Source of the DNA: Nocardia wallacei
Lineage (GTDB): Bacteria > Actinomycetota > Actinomycetes > Mycobacteriales > Mycobacteriaceae
Direction of reading: 5' to 3'
Assembly (NCBI RefSeq): GCF_014466955.1
Contig: NZ_AP023396.1
Location: 186,001-250,000 of the forward strand
Length of the DNA stretch: 64,000 nucleotides
The notes beneath the pieces are model-generated. The model saw nothing but the letters and a program-made list of their open reading frames with translations. It ran no database searches and was not told the origin of the DNA. Each line of letters begins with the position of its first letter. Position 1 is the stretch's first letter. A program made the translations under genes and the position numbers. Positions 55,320 to 63,446 of the stretch are shown piece after piece.

Positions 55320-55841
55320 TCAGGCCCGTAGACGCGGGCGCAACCGGTCCTCGCCGACCGCGCGGCCGGCCGCCAGATCCGCCAGCAGACTCTCGGCATG
55401 GTCGATCAGGCCGGGGCTGTCGATGCCGTAGGGGGTGGGTCCGTAGGCGCTCAACCGGCCCACGGCCCGCTCCAGCAGGGTACGAGCCCCCTTCGGGTTG
55501 CCGCGCTGGATGTGGGTGAGGCCGACCGCGTACTGGGCCAGACCCTGCCACAGCATCCGCTCCGCGAACGGACCGTTCTTCCACGCGCCCTCGAGGACTT
55601 CGTGGGCATTGAAGGCCAGGCCGTCGTCCAGCAGTCGCTGCGCGTAGTCCAGCGTCTCGTCGGGCGGAAGGTCCAAATCGTCGGGTACGCGCTCGACACC
55701 GACGCTGCCCGGCGGCAAAGGGCGCCCGAATCGGTCCCGGGGGCGGGCATTTCGGGCGCGTCCGACATCGTCTCGATCACGTTCGACCACCACTCCATGA
55801 TCCACGGTTTCGCGGGCGCGGCGATTCGCGGGTCCGGGCAC
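55320..55841 (-). CDS. DUF309 protein
   Basis: About 173 residues if it starts at GTG 55841. The DUF309 core is clear: LDYAQRLLDDGLAFNAHEVLEGAWK and QGLAQYAVGLTHIQRGN, a helical family with conserved H-E and W and unknown function. The N-terminal part (RNARPRDRFGRPLPPGSVG) is common in actinobacterial members. The start is uncertain: ATG 55895 extends the frame, and a GTG near 55800 is also possible. The palindrome CGTACGGCCGTACG lies just upstream of 55841. It ends 35 bp before gluQ on the same strand. Confidence 0.8.
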   Translation of the reverse strand: MPGPANRRARETVDHGVVVERDRDDVGRARNARPRDRFGRPLPPGSVGVERVPDDLDLPPDETLDYAQRLLDDGLAFNAHEVLEGAWKNGPFAERMLWQGLAQYAVGLTHIQRGNPKGARTLLERAVGRLSAYGPTPYGIDSPGLIDHAESLLADLAAGRAVGEDRLRPRLRA

Positions 55842-55844
55842 AGT

Positions 55845-55858
55845 CGTACGGCCGTACG
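55845..55858. promoter_or_regulatory. 14-bp palindrome upstream of the DUF309 gene
   Basis: CGTACGGCCGTACG is perfectly symmetric and sits just before the preferred GTG start of the DUF309 gene. It may be an operator. If the gene starts at 55895 it would instead lie within the coding region. Confidence 0.25.
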
Positions 55859-55895
55859 TGAATTCGTTTTTCTCATGAGGTTTGCAGTATGCCAT

Positions 55896-56189
55896 CCGAG
55901 CCGTTGCAGCAATTATCTCGCTACCCTAATCGAGTCCGCAATAAAGTGAAATACGCACGATTGAAAACGAAAAGTAAACAGCAGCACATTGCGTCGGCCT
56001 GCTAATGTGCACGCCGGGGGTGATCCCCCCGTAGTGTCCGCGAGCGGACCGGTGCTTCGAACGCACCACAATGCAATGTTGCGCGCTACTGCCAGGCGCA
56101 TCGCGAGTTTCCATATGAAAATGGGATCTCGGTACCAGAAAAGCGAAGCCAGGGTTATCTCGTTCTCGATGCAGCAAAGGAGCAGTGCC
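55896..56189. other. AT-richer intergenic region, no gene recognised
   Basis: This stretch between the divergent DUF309 and DUF397 genes is clearly less GC-rich than its surroundings (for example GAAATACGCACGATTGAAAA near 55948). Open frames exist on both strands, but none has a convincing ribosome-binding site or composition. It probably holds the promoters of both genes. The regulator gene that often precedes DUF397 genes is not here. Confidence 0.5.
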
Positions 56190-56399
56190 GTGCAGATGGA
56201 TTCGACCGGTGCCGTGTGGCGCAAGAGCACGTACAGCGGCCCCGATGGAAACTGCGTAGAAGTCGCATTTCTAGTCGACGGCAATGTTGCAGTTCGCGAC
56301 ACCAAGGACCGCGGACACGGTCCGGTGTTGGCTTTCACACCCGGCGCGTGGGATGCCTTTGTCACGCGGATCAGCGCGGAGGAGTTCGGGCGGGCCTGA
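56190..56399 (+). CDS. DUF397 protein
   Basis: A 69-residue protein: GAVWRKSTYSGPDGNCVEVA is the defining DUF397 motif, then VAVRDTKDRGHGPVLAFTPG and WDAFVTRISAEEF. DUF397 proteins are usually encoded beside a helix-turn-helix regulator of the BldB/WhiJ circle in actinobacteria, and may act as antitoxin-like or accessory factors. Here no such partner is adjacent. GTG 56190 follows AAAGGAG with 7 nt spacing; ATG 56196 is possible. Confidence 0.88.
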   Translation: MQMDSTGAVWRKSTYSGPDGNCVEVAFLVDGNVAVRDTKDRGHGPVLAFTPGAWDAFVTRISAEEFGRA

Positions 56400-56426
56400 T
56401 CGGCGGCCCCGAACGAGGTGAGCACG

Positions 56427-56453
56427 GGCCCCGGGTCGACGCGACTCGGGGCC
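56427..56453. terminator. Terminator between DUF397 and qcrB
   Basis: GGCCCCGGGTCG pairs with CGACTCGGGGCC around ACG, between two convergent stops. Confidence 0.8.
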
Positions 56454-56467
56454 TTCGCGATTCCGGG

Positions 56468-58099
56468 TTACCCGTGTCGGTTCTCGTTCTCCTGATACCG
56501 CCGCAGCACCGCCAGCTGCTCGTGCTCCTGTTCGCGCTCGGTGGCGCGCAGCTGCTCGATCTCCGGCGGCGGATCGGCGCGCAGGAAGGCGCCGCTGCCG
56601 GGTTTGCCGGACAGGCCGAGCCGATTCAGCTTCTTCGGCACCGGTGCGCCCTGATACGGCAGCGGAATCGGGTGCCCGTGCTCGTCGACCGGGCCCAGCG
56701 GCTGGTGCAGTTCGATGTACTCACCGTGCGGCAGGCGCCGGACCACGCCGGTCTCGATGCCGTGCTCGAGTACGCTGCGGTCGCTGCGCTGCAGGGCCAG
56801 GCACAGCCGGTAGGCCGCGAGGTAGGCCAGCGGCGGCGCGAGGAGCAGGGCGATGCGGAAGAACCAGGTCGTCGCGTTCAGGGAGATGTCGAACTGGAAC
56901 GCGATGATGTCGTTGACGCAGGCCAGGGTGAGCGTCACGTAGAAGGCCAGCGACATGGCGCCGATCGCCGTGCGCACGGGCACGTCGCGGGGGCGCTGCA
57001 GCAGGTTGTGGCGCGCGTAGTCCTTGGTGAGCCGCTTCTCGATCCACGGATAGGCGATCAGGGCGACGAAGATCAGCGGCATCAGGATCGCCACCGAGAA
57101 CGCGCCCGGCACCGTGTGCCCGAAGATGTACAGCTCCCAGGCCGGGAACAGCCGCAGGAAGCCGTCGGTCCACATCAGGTAGAAGTCGGGCTGAGTACCC
57201 GCCGACACCTGAGAGGGGTTGTAGGGCCCCAGATTCCAGATCGGATTGATCTGCAGCACCCCGCCCATGATCGCCAGCACGCCGAGCGTGAACATGAAGA
57301 ACGCGCCCTGATCCAGCGAGAACACCGGCACGATGCGGGTGCCGACGACGTTCTTCTCGGTGCGCGCCGGTCCGGGGTACTGGGTGTGTTTCTGATACCA
57401 GACCAGGGCGATGTGGGCGGCGATCAGGGCCAGCATGATGCCGGGGAACAGCAGCACGTGCGCGACGTACAGGCGCGGAATGATGATGTCGCCCGGGAAG
57501 TCGCCGCCGAACATCAGCCAGTGCGTCCAGGTGCCGATCACCGGGATGCTCATCGTGATGCCCGCGAACGCCGCGCGCAGGCCCGTGCCGGAGAGCAGAT
57601 CGTCGGGCAGCGAGTAGCCGAAGAAGCCCTCGAACATCGCGATGATCAGCAGGATCGAGCCGATCACCCAGTTCGCTTCGCGCGGTTTGCGGAACGCGCC
57701 GGTGAAGAAGATCCGGCACAGGTGCACGATCATCGACGCCGCGAAAAGCAGTGCGGCCCAATGGTGTACCTGCCGCACGAACAGCCCGCCGCGCACATCG
57801 AAGGTGATCTGCAGCGCCGACTCGTAGGCGCGCGACATGGTCACCCCGCGCAGCGGCTGGTACGTGCCGTTGTAGACCACCTCCGTCATCGACGGGTCGA
57901 AGAACAGCGTCAGATACACCCCCGACAGCAGCAGGATGATGAAGCTGTACAGCGCGATCTCACCGAGCAGGAACGACCAGTGCGTCGGGAAGACCTTGTT
58001 GATGGATCTCTTGACGAAATTGGCCGCTCGATATCGCTGATCGGCGGAATCGGCTTGCGCGGCCAGGCCGCGACCGAGGGCGCCTTGCTGTGTCGCCAT
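56468..58099 (-). CDS. qcrB: Cytochrome b subunit of the bc1 complex (QcrB), unlinked copy
   Basis: About 543 residues with eight or more helices. Heme-binding histidines lie in [18 protein letters not shown] and in [12 protein letters not shown] and [11 protein letters not shown]; the quinol-site region is [19 protein letters not shown] (the PDFY form typical of actinobacteria). The C-terminal cytosolic extension ([26 protein letters not shown]-like) is characteristic of actinobacterial QcrB. The usual neighbours qcrC, qcrA and ctaE are absent, so this is probably a second copy. ATG 58099 is preferred; the frame also opens at GTG 58108, which overlaps the likely ribosome-binding site. Confidence 0.92.
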   Translation of the reverse strand: MATQQGALGRGLAAQADSADQRYRAANFVKRSINKVFPTHWSFLLGEIALYSFIILLLSGVYLTLFFDPSMTEVVYNGTYQPLRGVTMSRAYESALQITFDVRGGLFVRQVHHWAALLFAASMIVHLCRIFFTGAFRKPREANWVIGSILLIIAMFEGFFGYSLPDDLLSGTGLRAAFAGITMSIPVIGTWTHWLMFGGDFPGDIIIPRLYVAHVLLFPGIMLALIAAHIALVWYQKHTQYPGPARTEKNVVGTRIVPVFSLDQGAFFMFTLGVLAIMGGVLQINPIWNLGPYNPSQVSAGTQPDFYLMWTDGFLRLFPAWELYIFGHTVPGAFSVAILMPLIFVALIAYPWIEKRLTKDYARHNLLQRPRDVPVRTAIGAMSLAFYVTLTLACVNDIIAFQFDISLNATTWFFRIALLLAPPLAYLAAYRLCLALQRSDRSVLEHGIETGVVRRLPHGEYIELHQPLGPVDEHGHPIPLPYQGAPVPKKLNRLGLSGKPGSGAFLRADPPPEIEQLRATEREQEHEQLAVLRRYQENENRHG

Positions 58100-58197
58100 C
58101 GCGATCACCCCACCCAGGGAGAGAACTGATCTTCTACTACAGACGGTAGCACTTCCGTCCGGGCCGATCCATGGCTTCGCGGGATATCGTCTGCGGC

Positions 58198-59634
58198 GTG
58201 GATGCGCTGACGCCCCAGGACGCGACCAGGTACTGGTTGTCCCGCCGGACGTGCAACGACCTGTTCCTGCTGTACTGCTTCACCGACACCGGGGTGCCGT
58301 CCGATGTCCTGTGTGCGGGGCTGGCCGAGCGTGCCCGGCGCATCGCCGACCTCTCGGTGCGGGTGCGGGAGCGGCGGTTCGCCTATCCCTCCTGGGTTCC
58401 CGCCGATTTCGGCGCCGCCCCGATCACCGAACCTGCCTTCGCCGCGCCAACCTGGACGAATATCGTTGCGGCACTGGGGGACCTGCTCACCGACGGTGTG
58501 GACGCCGCGCGGTGCCCATGGCGGCTACACCTGTTCCGCGGCGTGCTCGGCGCGCCGGGCGGTGACGATCCCGCTCTCGTCGCGGTTCTCCAGCTCTCAC
58601 ACGCACTCGCCGACGGCCGCCGCGCCGCCTCCGTCGCCCGCGCATTGTTCACGGAGGTGGGGGGCACTGCCGAGTCCCTGCCTGCCCGCGCGGACAGGAC
58701 CGGCGAACACGATCGCGACGGGCTGGGGATCGGTGTGGACAGGTCGGACGCCGATTGCTCGGCGGGTGGGGCCGCTGACCGGATGAAAGATGTTGCGCGG
58801 GAGTTCGCTTCGTTGTCGATGTTTCCGGTTGCATCAGGGCGCACGGTGGTCCGGGGTATCGCCGCCGAGCGGGCGCGTCGAAAGCTGGCGGAACTCACCG
58901 AGCGAGGCGAGGTGCCGCGGCCTGCCGCCGACTACCCGCCCACGTCGCTCAACCGGTCGCCGGCACCGGCCGCGCACGTGGTTCGCATACTCGTTCGGGA
59001 TGACCTGCACGTTCCTGGGCGCACCGTCACCGTGACGGTGCTGACGGCGATCGGCGCGGCGCTGACCCGGTATCTCGAATCGTGCGGTGAGTCGCCTGCC
59101 GCGCTCGCGGCGCAGGTCTCGATGGCGCGTCCGGATCGAAATACCCACTCGCGCAACAATTACCGCGATGTCGGCGTCGAACTGTATGGCACCGAGCCGG
59201 ATCCGTGCCGACGCGCCGACCGTATCGCCGCCGACCTCGAGCTGCGCCGAATTCGTGCCGCGCACCCGCTGTTCGCGGCCCGGGACCGCGTCACCGATGC
59301 GCTGCCCGCGCCCGTGCTACGCCGCGACATCGCCACGTATCCGATGGATCTGGTACCCGACGCCCTCTCCGGTCATACGGTCGTCTCCAGTGTGAATCGC
59401 GGCCCGGCCGACCTGACCCTCGGCGGCGGCCGCGTCCGATTCACCGCCGGTTTCCCGGCCCTCGGCACCGTCATGCACCTCACCCACGGCGTCCACGGCC
59501 TGGGCGCCACAGTGGCCGTGTCGATTCACGCCGATCCGGCGGCCGTCACAGCTGTGGACAACTACGCGAACCTGCTCGACACCGCGTTGAGCGAGGTGGT
59601 CGACGCGCTACGCTCGCAACCCACCGCGCCCTAG
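58198..59634 (+). CDS. Wax ester synthase/DGAT-like acyltransferase-fold protein
   Basis: About 478 residues. It opens [17 protein letters not shown], close to the usual start of WS/DGAT proteins, and the catalytic motif HHxxxDG appears as [11 protein letters not shown], keeping the second, catalytic His and losing the first. The C-terminal half has [20 protein letters not shown] and [16 protein letters not shown], matching the DUF1298-like domain. It may acylate an alcohol other than diacylglycerol. The start is GTG 58198 by family habit; ATG 58171 in the same frame is the alternative. Confidence 0.72.
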   Translation: MDALTPQDATRYWLSRRTCNDLFLLYCFTDTGVPSDVLCAGLAERARRIADLSVRVRERRFAYPSWVPADFGAAPITEPAFAAPTWTNIVAALGDLLTDGVDAARCPWRLHLFRGVLGAPGGDDPALVAVLQLSHALADGRRAASVARALFTEVGGTAESLPARADRTGEHDRDGLGIGVDRSDADCSAGGAADRMKDVAREFASLSMFPVASGRTVVRGIAAERARRKLAELTERGEVPRPAADYPPTSLNRSPAPAAHVVRILVRDDLHVPGRTVTVTVLTAIGAALTRYLESCGESPAALAAQVSMARPDRNTHSRNNYRDVGVELYGTEPDPCRRADRIAADLELRRIRAAHPLFAARDRVTDALPAPVLRRDIATYPMDLVPDALSGHTVVSSVNRGPADLTLGGGRVRFTAGFPALGTVMHLTHGVHGLGATVAVSIHADPAAVTAVDNYANLLDTALSEVVDALRSQPTAP

Positions 59635-59725
59635 CCGTCTTCTCGACCGATGATTTCGGCACTCCGCGACCGTCTACTTCTGCGGGGTTCCCACGCCCGA
59701 CCGTGCCGAACAGGAAGCGAACGTC

Positions 59726-60457
59726 ATGATCGACCTGAAACCGGCCTGCCACACCATGATCGATCTGCTCGAGGGCATCTCCGGGTTTCAGCTCTGCCTC
59801 CCGACCCCGTGCACCGAGTACACGGTGAGAAATCTGGTCTCGCACATCGCGGAAACAGCGAGGGGCGCAAGCGAACTGGTGAGCAGCGGTGCGACCATCG
59901 AAACCTCGCGAAGCGCGGTGCCGCGGCGCGCTACCGGCAGCGCGAGCGGCCCAGCCGACCCGCCCGTGCAGGCGGTCCGTGCCGCTACGACGGACAGCCG
60001 GGCCGATGGGCGTGCGGGGGAGGGGCGGGGCGTGGCGGCTGTCGCCGTCGGCGATCTCGCCGCTGCGCCGTCCACCGACTACTTGCGTGTGGTCGCGGCG
60101 CAGGTGCGGGCGCTGGGGATGGCTTGGGACAACCCTGCCGCCTGGGTGGGTACGACGGAGGCGGGTGGGCTCGCCTTGCCCAACGAGGTGTGGGGGAAGA
60201 TCGCGTTCACCGAGATGGTCGTGCACGGCTGGGACCTGGCTACGGCCCTGGGCCGCCCGTTCCGCCTCCCCGAACCGACCTTGCGCGCCTGCCTCGATCA
60301 CGTCACCGCCTTCGTCCCCGCCGCCCCCATCCCCCGCCCTGTGGGGCGCCCCCGTCACCCCACCCCCCGACGCCACCCTCCTCGACCGCATACTCACCAT
60401 CACCGGCCGCGACCCCCACTCGGTTCCCGCCGCCGTCGCCTGACCCCCGCAGCCTGA
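59726..60457 (+). CDS. TIGR03086-type (DinB-like) protein with a probable frameshift near the end
   Basis: The first 200 residues are normal: MIDLKPACHTMIDLLEGI, CTEYTVRNLVSHIAE, and KIAFTEMVVHGWDLATALG with metal ligands, as in DinB/MDMPI-like TIGR03086 proteins. After FVPAAPIP the frame turns into His/Pro/Arg-rich nonsense. One frame over, the expected C-terminus continues as ALWGAPVTPPPDATLLDRIL and ends TGRDPHSVPAAVA at 60443. The switch falls in a C-tract near 60330-60337, so one C may have been gained in the genome or in sequencing. The true gene then ends at 60443. Confidence 0.75.
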   Translation: MIDLKPACHTMIDLLEGISGFQLCLPTPCTEYTVRNLVSHIAETARGASELVSSGATIETSRSAVPRRATGSASGPADPPVQAVRAATTDSRADGRAGEGRGVAAVAVGDLAAAPSTDYLRVVAAQVRALGMAWDNPAAWVGTTEAGGLALPNEVWGKIAFTEMVVHGWDLATALGRPFRLPEPTLRACLDHVTAFVPAAPIPRPVGRPRHPTPRRHPPRPHTHHHRPRPPLGSRRRRLTPAA

Positions 60458-60535
60458 CCCCCGCCGCCGTGGCATAACCCGGTCCGGCACAGCCCGTTTT
60501 TACACACACATGCCCAGGCCGGTATGCTCCTGCGC

Positions 60536-60624
60536 GGAGGATTCGCCTAGTGGCCTATGGCGCTCGCCTGGAACGCGGGTTGGGTTAACAGCCCTCGCGG
60601 GTTCGAATCCCGCATCCTCCGCCA
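60536..60624 (+). tRNA. tRNA-Ser (anticodon GGA)
   Basis: An 89-nt class II tRNA including encoded CCA. The acceptor stem is GGAGGAT/ATCCTCC with discriminator G. The anticodon stem-loop is CTCGC-CTGGAAC-GCGGG, giving GGA. The T arm has GGTTCGAATCC. It is followed after about 100 bp by an integrase remnant. Confidence 0.95.
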
Positions 60625-60726
60625 TGGAACCGCAGGCTGGGGGCGCTTTTCACAGCGTCCCCGGCTCGCAGGTCGACACCGCGGTGTCTGAGGGGATGTC
60701 GGCGCACATGTTGAAGGTGCACCCCG

Positions 60727-60960
60727 TTGTCCAGCATCTCAATCCGCACACGCAAAGACGGCTCCGCCTACACCAGGTCCTTTCGTCACCACGGCAAGCA
60801 GACCTCCCAGTCGTTCGAGGACCACGCCGCCGCCCTGGAATGGCAGGTCCTGCTCGATCTCGTCGGGCCCGACGAGGCCCTCGACATCCTCACCGCCGCC
60901 CAGCAGGCCACGCACACCACACGGGCGAAGCGCCCACGGTGGAGACGCCCGGCGGCGTCG
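60727..60960 (+). pseudogene. Remnant of a tyrosine-type phage integrase, N-terminal part only
   Basis: The frame from 60727 reads MSSISIRTRKDGSAYTRSFR, then HHGKQTSQSFEDHAAALEWQ, which is the arm-type DNA-binding start of actinophage tyrosine integrases (R-K-D-G-x-x-Y-x-x-R-x-R pattern). It continues LLDLVGPDEALDILTAAQQA and then loses the pattern near 60950. The core-binding and catalytic domains are missing. Its place about 100 bp after tRNA-Ser(GGA) fits integration at that tRNA and later decay. Confidence 0.65.
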
Positions 60961-60989
60961 TGCTCGGCAGCTGCCGAATGCCGACGACC

Positions 60990-61470
60990 CGGTGTATTGC
61001 GCGCCCAGCTCGACACCCGGGTCGCCGACGCCCGCCTCGTCCTCGACCGGCTTCCGGACCTTCCGTTCGTCGGCGGCCAGCTGGTCCTCGAGTGCGTCTA
61101 TGGTCGGGCACTCCTACGGCGGCCTCACCGCGGTGACATTGATGGCGCAGGACACCCGGGCCGAAGCTGCGGTGGTGCTCGATGGCTCGGCTGGATGGAA
61201 CCAGGTCATCGACGCCCCGGAGGTGGACCGGCCGGTGCTGCTACTCGCGTCCGGGGCGATGGTGCACATTTCGTGGCTCGGGTTCGCGCCTGGGAGATTC
61301 CAGCTGACGACAGTACGCGGCGGCGGCCACTACACCGTCACCGATTTGCCCGCGTTCGCGCCGGACGCTACCGAGCTGTGCGGCACCGGGCCTGCGGCTC
61401 GCGGTACCGACATCTCCCGCAGGATCGTGCGTGATTTTCTCGACAGCCGTCCGCCTGACAACTGGCCCGA
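60990..61470 (+). pseudogene. Remnant of an alpha/beta hydrolase
   Basis: In one frame GHSYGGLTAVTLMAQ (a GxSxG serine elbow), then VLDGSAGWNQVI, VLLLASGAMVHISWLG and VRGGGHYTVTDLPAF read like the core of a lipase or PAF-acetylhydrolase-type enzyme. The part before it (LDTRVADARLVLDRLPDLP) is in another frame, so a frameshift lies near 61090. No start is seen, and the beginning merges with the integrase remnant. It is a broken gene. Confidence 0.5.
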
Positions 61471-61781
61471 GGTTGATAGGCGTAGCTGGCGCCGCTGTGA
61501 ACCGGGTCGCTGTGATCGCGGCCCGGTTTCGTGCAGTCAGGGCGCTGCGCAACTGCAGTTTGCTGTCACCGAATATGGCCAATGGGGATCAAGGCTCGGT
61601 GCTGGAAAATCTGAAGGATTGGTGGTACACCTTCACGGGCAGCGGATACGGTCGTGGGACGTCTGGTGGCAGGTTCTCGTATTCGGTTTCATTTGTAATG
61701 CCAAGGGCAATGGAGATACATGACCTGCAATTGAAATTCCGTGACGAGTGCGCTGACTTTCAATTGCTCGGGTCGAGGTAT
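61471..61781. other. No gene recognised
   Basis: This stretch of about 310 bp lies between two decayed genes. Frames are open on the plus strand, but composition and codon use give no support. GC content falls to the right. Nothing further can be said. Confidence 0.4.
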
Positions 61782-62515
61782 CTAATCGATCCTGACGTGA
61801 AATGTGCGCAGCTCGTCATCTGCGATAAACTCTGTGAGCGCCACCAGTACGTCATCGGTAAAGTCCAGCTTGCTCTGGCCAGGGGCAATCTAGTTTCTTG
61901 CTTTCAAGAGAGCCTGTCGCTCTTTGGCAGTTAGTCCCAAGGCTCTCTTCCCTGGATGGATGTCTAAAGCCGCATTCAGTCCACTACGGACAGGGGCATC
62001 AGGCGCATTTCGGGGAGGACTGGCAGAGGGCCAGGATGAGAGTTGGTCGGGTCATCGTTTTCCAGCTTCGCTGCCGCGTCCATCCGCTTTGCGCTACGAA
62101 GGTCGTCGGGGGTAGCGCCAATGAAGCTGGCAATGTTAGCAAGAGTATCGGCATTTATACGAAATGGCATTAGTGTCCCGTCGGTGTCAAGTTTGCATCC
62201 CCGAATGAACTCCATGGGGCGGTTGTACTCTGCCAGAGTTCCAGTACTAGATCGGCTTCCGGGAGTATGGCGACGGGGGTGTACCACTGCGCTTTGGGCT
62301 GGCCAGCCATGATACGCGGAGGTGCCGACGCCCATCCTAGTGTTATGTTGACCTGATCGAGGCCCACTGGGCTGACAACGTCGACATTGCCAGCTGGAAG
62401 GCCCTCGACAATTCTGGCAGATGATGGTCCAACTATCCACAATTACTCTCGCGTAAGACCCAATTCGGATACGCGCTCCCTCGGCTACGTCCGCGCCGCC
62501 AAGCCATAGACTCAC
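61782..62515 (-). pseudogene. Decayed gene of unknown function with frameshifts and an in-frame stop
   Basis: Read leftward, gene-like segments occur in different frames: GLPAGNVDVVSPVGLDQVNI and WYTPVAILPEADLVLELWQ; then, shifted, MEFIRGCKLDTDGTLMPFRI and IASFIGATPDDLRSAKRMD; then, shifted again, LDIHPGKRALGLTAKERQAL and KARN, a TAG at about 61884, and in the same frame KLDFTDDVLVALTEFIADDE to a final stop at 61782. Two frameshifts and one stop explain the pattern. No family is recognised. It lies between the type VII cassette and the hydrolase remnant. Confidence 0.5.
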
Positions 62516-62550
62516 CTCCGCCGAGCACGACGGTACACACGAATCTGTTT

Positions 62551-62568
62551 CAGCCGAACACTCGGCTG
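62551..62568 (-). terminator. Short hairpin after the second type VII-linked membrane gene
   Basis: CAGCCGA pairs with TCGGCTG around ACAC, 17 bp past the stop at 62586. Its flank shares TCGTTGTCAGCT with the region after the paralogue at 13000. Confidence 0.5.
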
Positions 62569-62585
62569 GGGCAGTCTCGTCGTTG

Positions 62586-63431
62586 TCAGCTGGTCAGCTC
62601 GCCGCGCTGTATCCGATCAGTCGCTGCCTCGGACGCCAGTTCGTGCCGAGCTTCCGGGTGCTGCCAGTAGAAGCGGATCAGGTGGTACAGGAGCGCCGGG
62701 TCGATTCGGAAGAAGTGGACGTCGATGGTCATGTTGCGGAGATATTGAGGGCTGAGCCGACGCACGACGAAGGAACTCGACAGAATTCTCAAAGAATCCC
62801 GTGTAGAAGGCTTGATGAGCAGGACGGGATTGTTGTAATTGGCCGAGGCTTCGACATCGGAAATTTCCGACCAATCGAGTACTTGACGGATCGATCCATT
62901 ATTCAACTCGACGCATTCGGGGCCGATGGCAAGTTTGCAGTCACTGCGCAGAATGGTTATGTAGTGGAAAGCCAGCAATGCTGTGGCAATCACGGTGACT
63001 ATCAGCATTCCCGCCACAGCGTAGTCGCGCGCGTTACTAGCGCTCGAACGGTCGTCGCGGACTAGCAGGGAAATCGCATATGCCACTAGGAATACCGCTC
63101 CCGAAATCAGCAGTACGAGCAGGGAAACGCTGAATGGCCGCGCCATCGGCAATACCAGCGCGGAATCAGTCGTGGTCTTTCGTGGTAGCCGGGTCGGGCG
63201 GACGCTCCACACGGAGACTAAGGCGGCAACGGCGCTGGCTGACACGACCGTGCCGCCCGCGTGGAAGATGATCTGTAGGACGTTTCCTGCGCTTACAGCG
63301 GCAATGAGCATTGCGCCGAAGAAGAGGGTACCGATTGATAAAAAGGGGATGCCGAAGATGATCGCGGGTTTGCGCTTCGGGCTCCCGTACCCACGTGGCC
63401 AGTCCAACGGTGCAATCTGGTCTTGCGGCAT
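62586..63431 (-). CDS. Four-helix membrane protein, paralogue of the gene at 13000
   Basis: A 281-residue protein. Four hydrophobic helices are visible at about 24-44, 52-70, 100-122 and 140-160; they share little with the paralogue's helices. The C-terminal domain (LAIGPECVELNNGSIRQVLD) resembles a PH-like strand set, and the end HLIRFYWQHPEARHEL, ATDRIQRGELTS closely matches the other gene. It starts at ATG 63431 behind GGGAG and follows the large WXG-type gene by 15 bp. It probably does the same job for a different effector. Codons and GC content are less extreme than in the core genes. Confidence 0.7.
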   Translation of the reverse strand: MPQDQIAPLDWPRGYGSPKRKPAIIFGIPFLSIGTLFFGAMLIAAVSAGNVLQIIFHAGGTVVSASAVAALVSVWSVRPTRLPRKTTTDSALVLPMARPFSVSLLVLLISGAVFLVAYAISLLVRDDRSSASNARDYAVAGMLIVTVIATALLAFHYITILRSDCKLAIGPECVELNNGSIRQVLDWSEISDVEASANYNNPVLLIKPSTRDSLRILSSSFVVRRLSPQYLRNMTIDVHFFRIDPALLYHLIRFYWQHPEARHELASEAATDRIQRGELTS

Positions 63432-63446
63432 GTCGTATCGTGCTCC

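Noticed and set aside
61431..61934. Plus-strand gene MEIHDLQLKFRDECADF... in the decayed region
   Set aside because: The minus strand in the same place gives a more protein-like reading with a clear broken-gene pattern, and the plus frame has no start signal.
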